A program made the translations under genes and the position numbers. Shown piece by piece: positions 20,437 to 20,507 of a DNA stretch of 20,507 nucleotides. Within the stretch, counting starts at the first letter, position 1. Each line of letters begins with the position of its first letter. Below the pieces are notes generated by a model. That model ran no database searches, was not told where the DNA came from, and worked only from the letters and a program-made list of their open reading frames with translations. The stretch comes from Salpingoeca rosetta (Eukaryota > Opisthokonta > Choanoflagellata > Craspedida > Salpingoecidae): positions 479,178 through 499,684 of the forward strand of contig NW_004754903.1 in assembly GCF_000188695.1 (NCBI RefSeq), written 5' to 3'.

Positions 20437-20507
<71 letters not shown>
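20431..20507. repeat. (GT)n microsatellite at window end
   Basis: The GT array continues to the last base, so the sequence ends inside it. Confidence 0.95.

Overview
This is an intron-rich eukaryotic nuclear sequence. GC-rich exons alternate with introns full of (GT)n, (CA)n and (CT)n microsatellites, and splice junctions are GT-AG. No prokaryotic operons, tRNA, rRNA or CRISPR arrays are visible. The exon and intron style, the bHLH-like factors, an E2F-type element and a repetitive single-pass membrane protein suit a unicellular holozoan such as a choanoflagellate. That assignment is inference; no marker gene here fixes the species. The window begins and ends in dinucleotide repeats and holds one run of exactly 100 N (4778-4877), so it looks like a draft-assembly scaffold.

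Layout. (1) 61-800 is an anomalous stretch with no repeats and roughly even base composition, followed by a (CA)n block and a likely promoter with an E2F-type palindrome. (2) 1119-13031, plus strand, is a 20-exon gene for a coiled-coil protein of about 2,304 residues. It has an AAxxG (CC1-box-like) motif near the N terminus, an uninterrupted 737-residue coiled-coil exon, about five C-terminal repeats spaced near 100 residues, and a disordered tail. Exon 12 carries a one-base frame break next to the gap. Between exons 12 and 13 lies a phase-incompatible HEAT-like coding fragment (4878-5544), probably a misjoin or a nested gene. (3) 13969-16034, plus strand, is a two-exon gene for a protein of about 617 residues with a bHLH-like domain and a second, related C-terminal helical module. 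(4) 16566 to about 17066, minus strand, encodes a Tyr-Thr-Thr repeat protein with one transmembrane helix. (5) 17404-19069, minus strand and possibly reaching 19774, encodes a Gln/His-rich protein whose C-terminal half is paralogous to the gene at 13969. (6) 20351 to the window end is the probable first exon of another plus-strand gene.

Working together: the two bHLH-like genes are diverged paralogues flanking the membrane-protein gene, which suggests a local duplication. The coiled-coil gene is probably a cytoskeletal scaffold or motor adaptor. The most general pattern is intron polarity. G/T-rich repeats sit after 5' splice sites and C/A-rich repeats sit before 3' splice sites, so many introns could fold into a GU/CA stem that brings their ends together.
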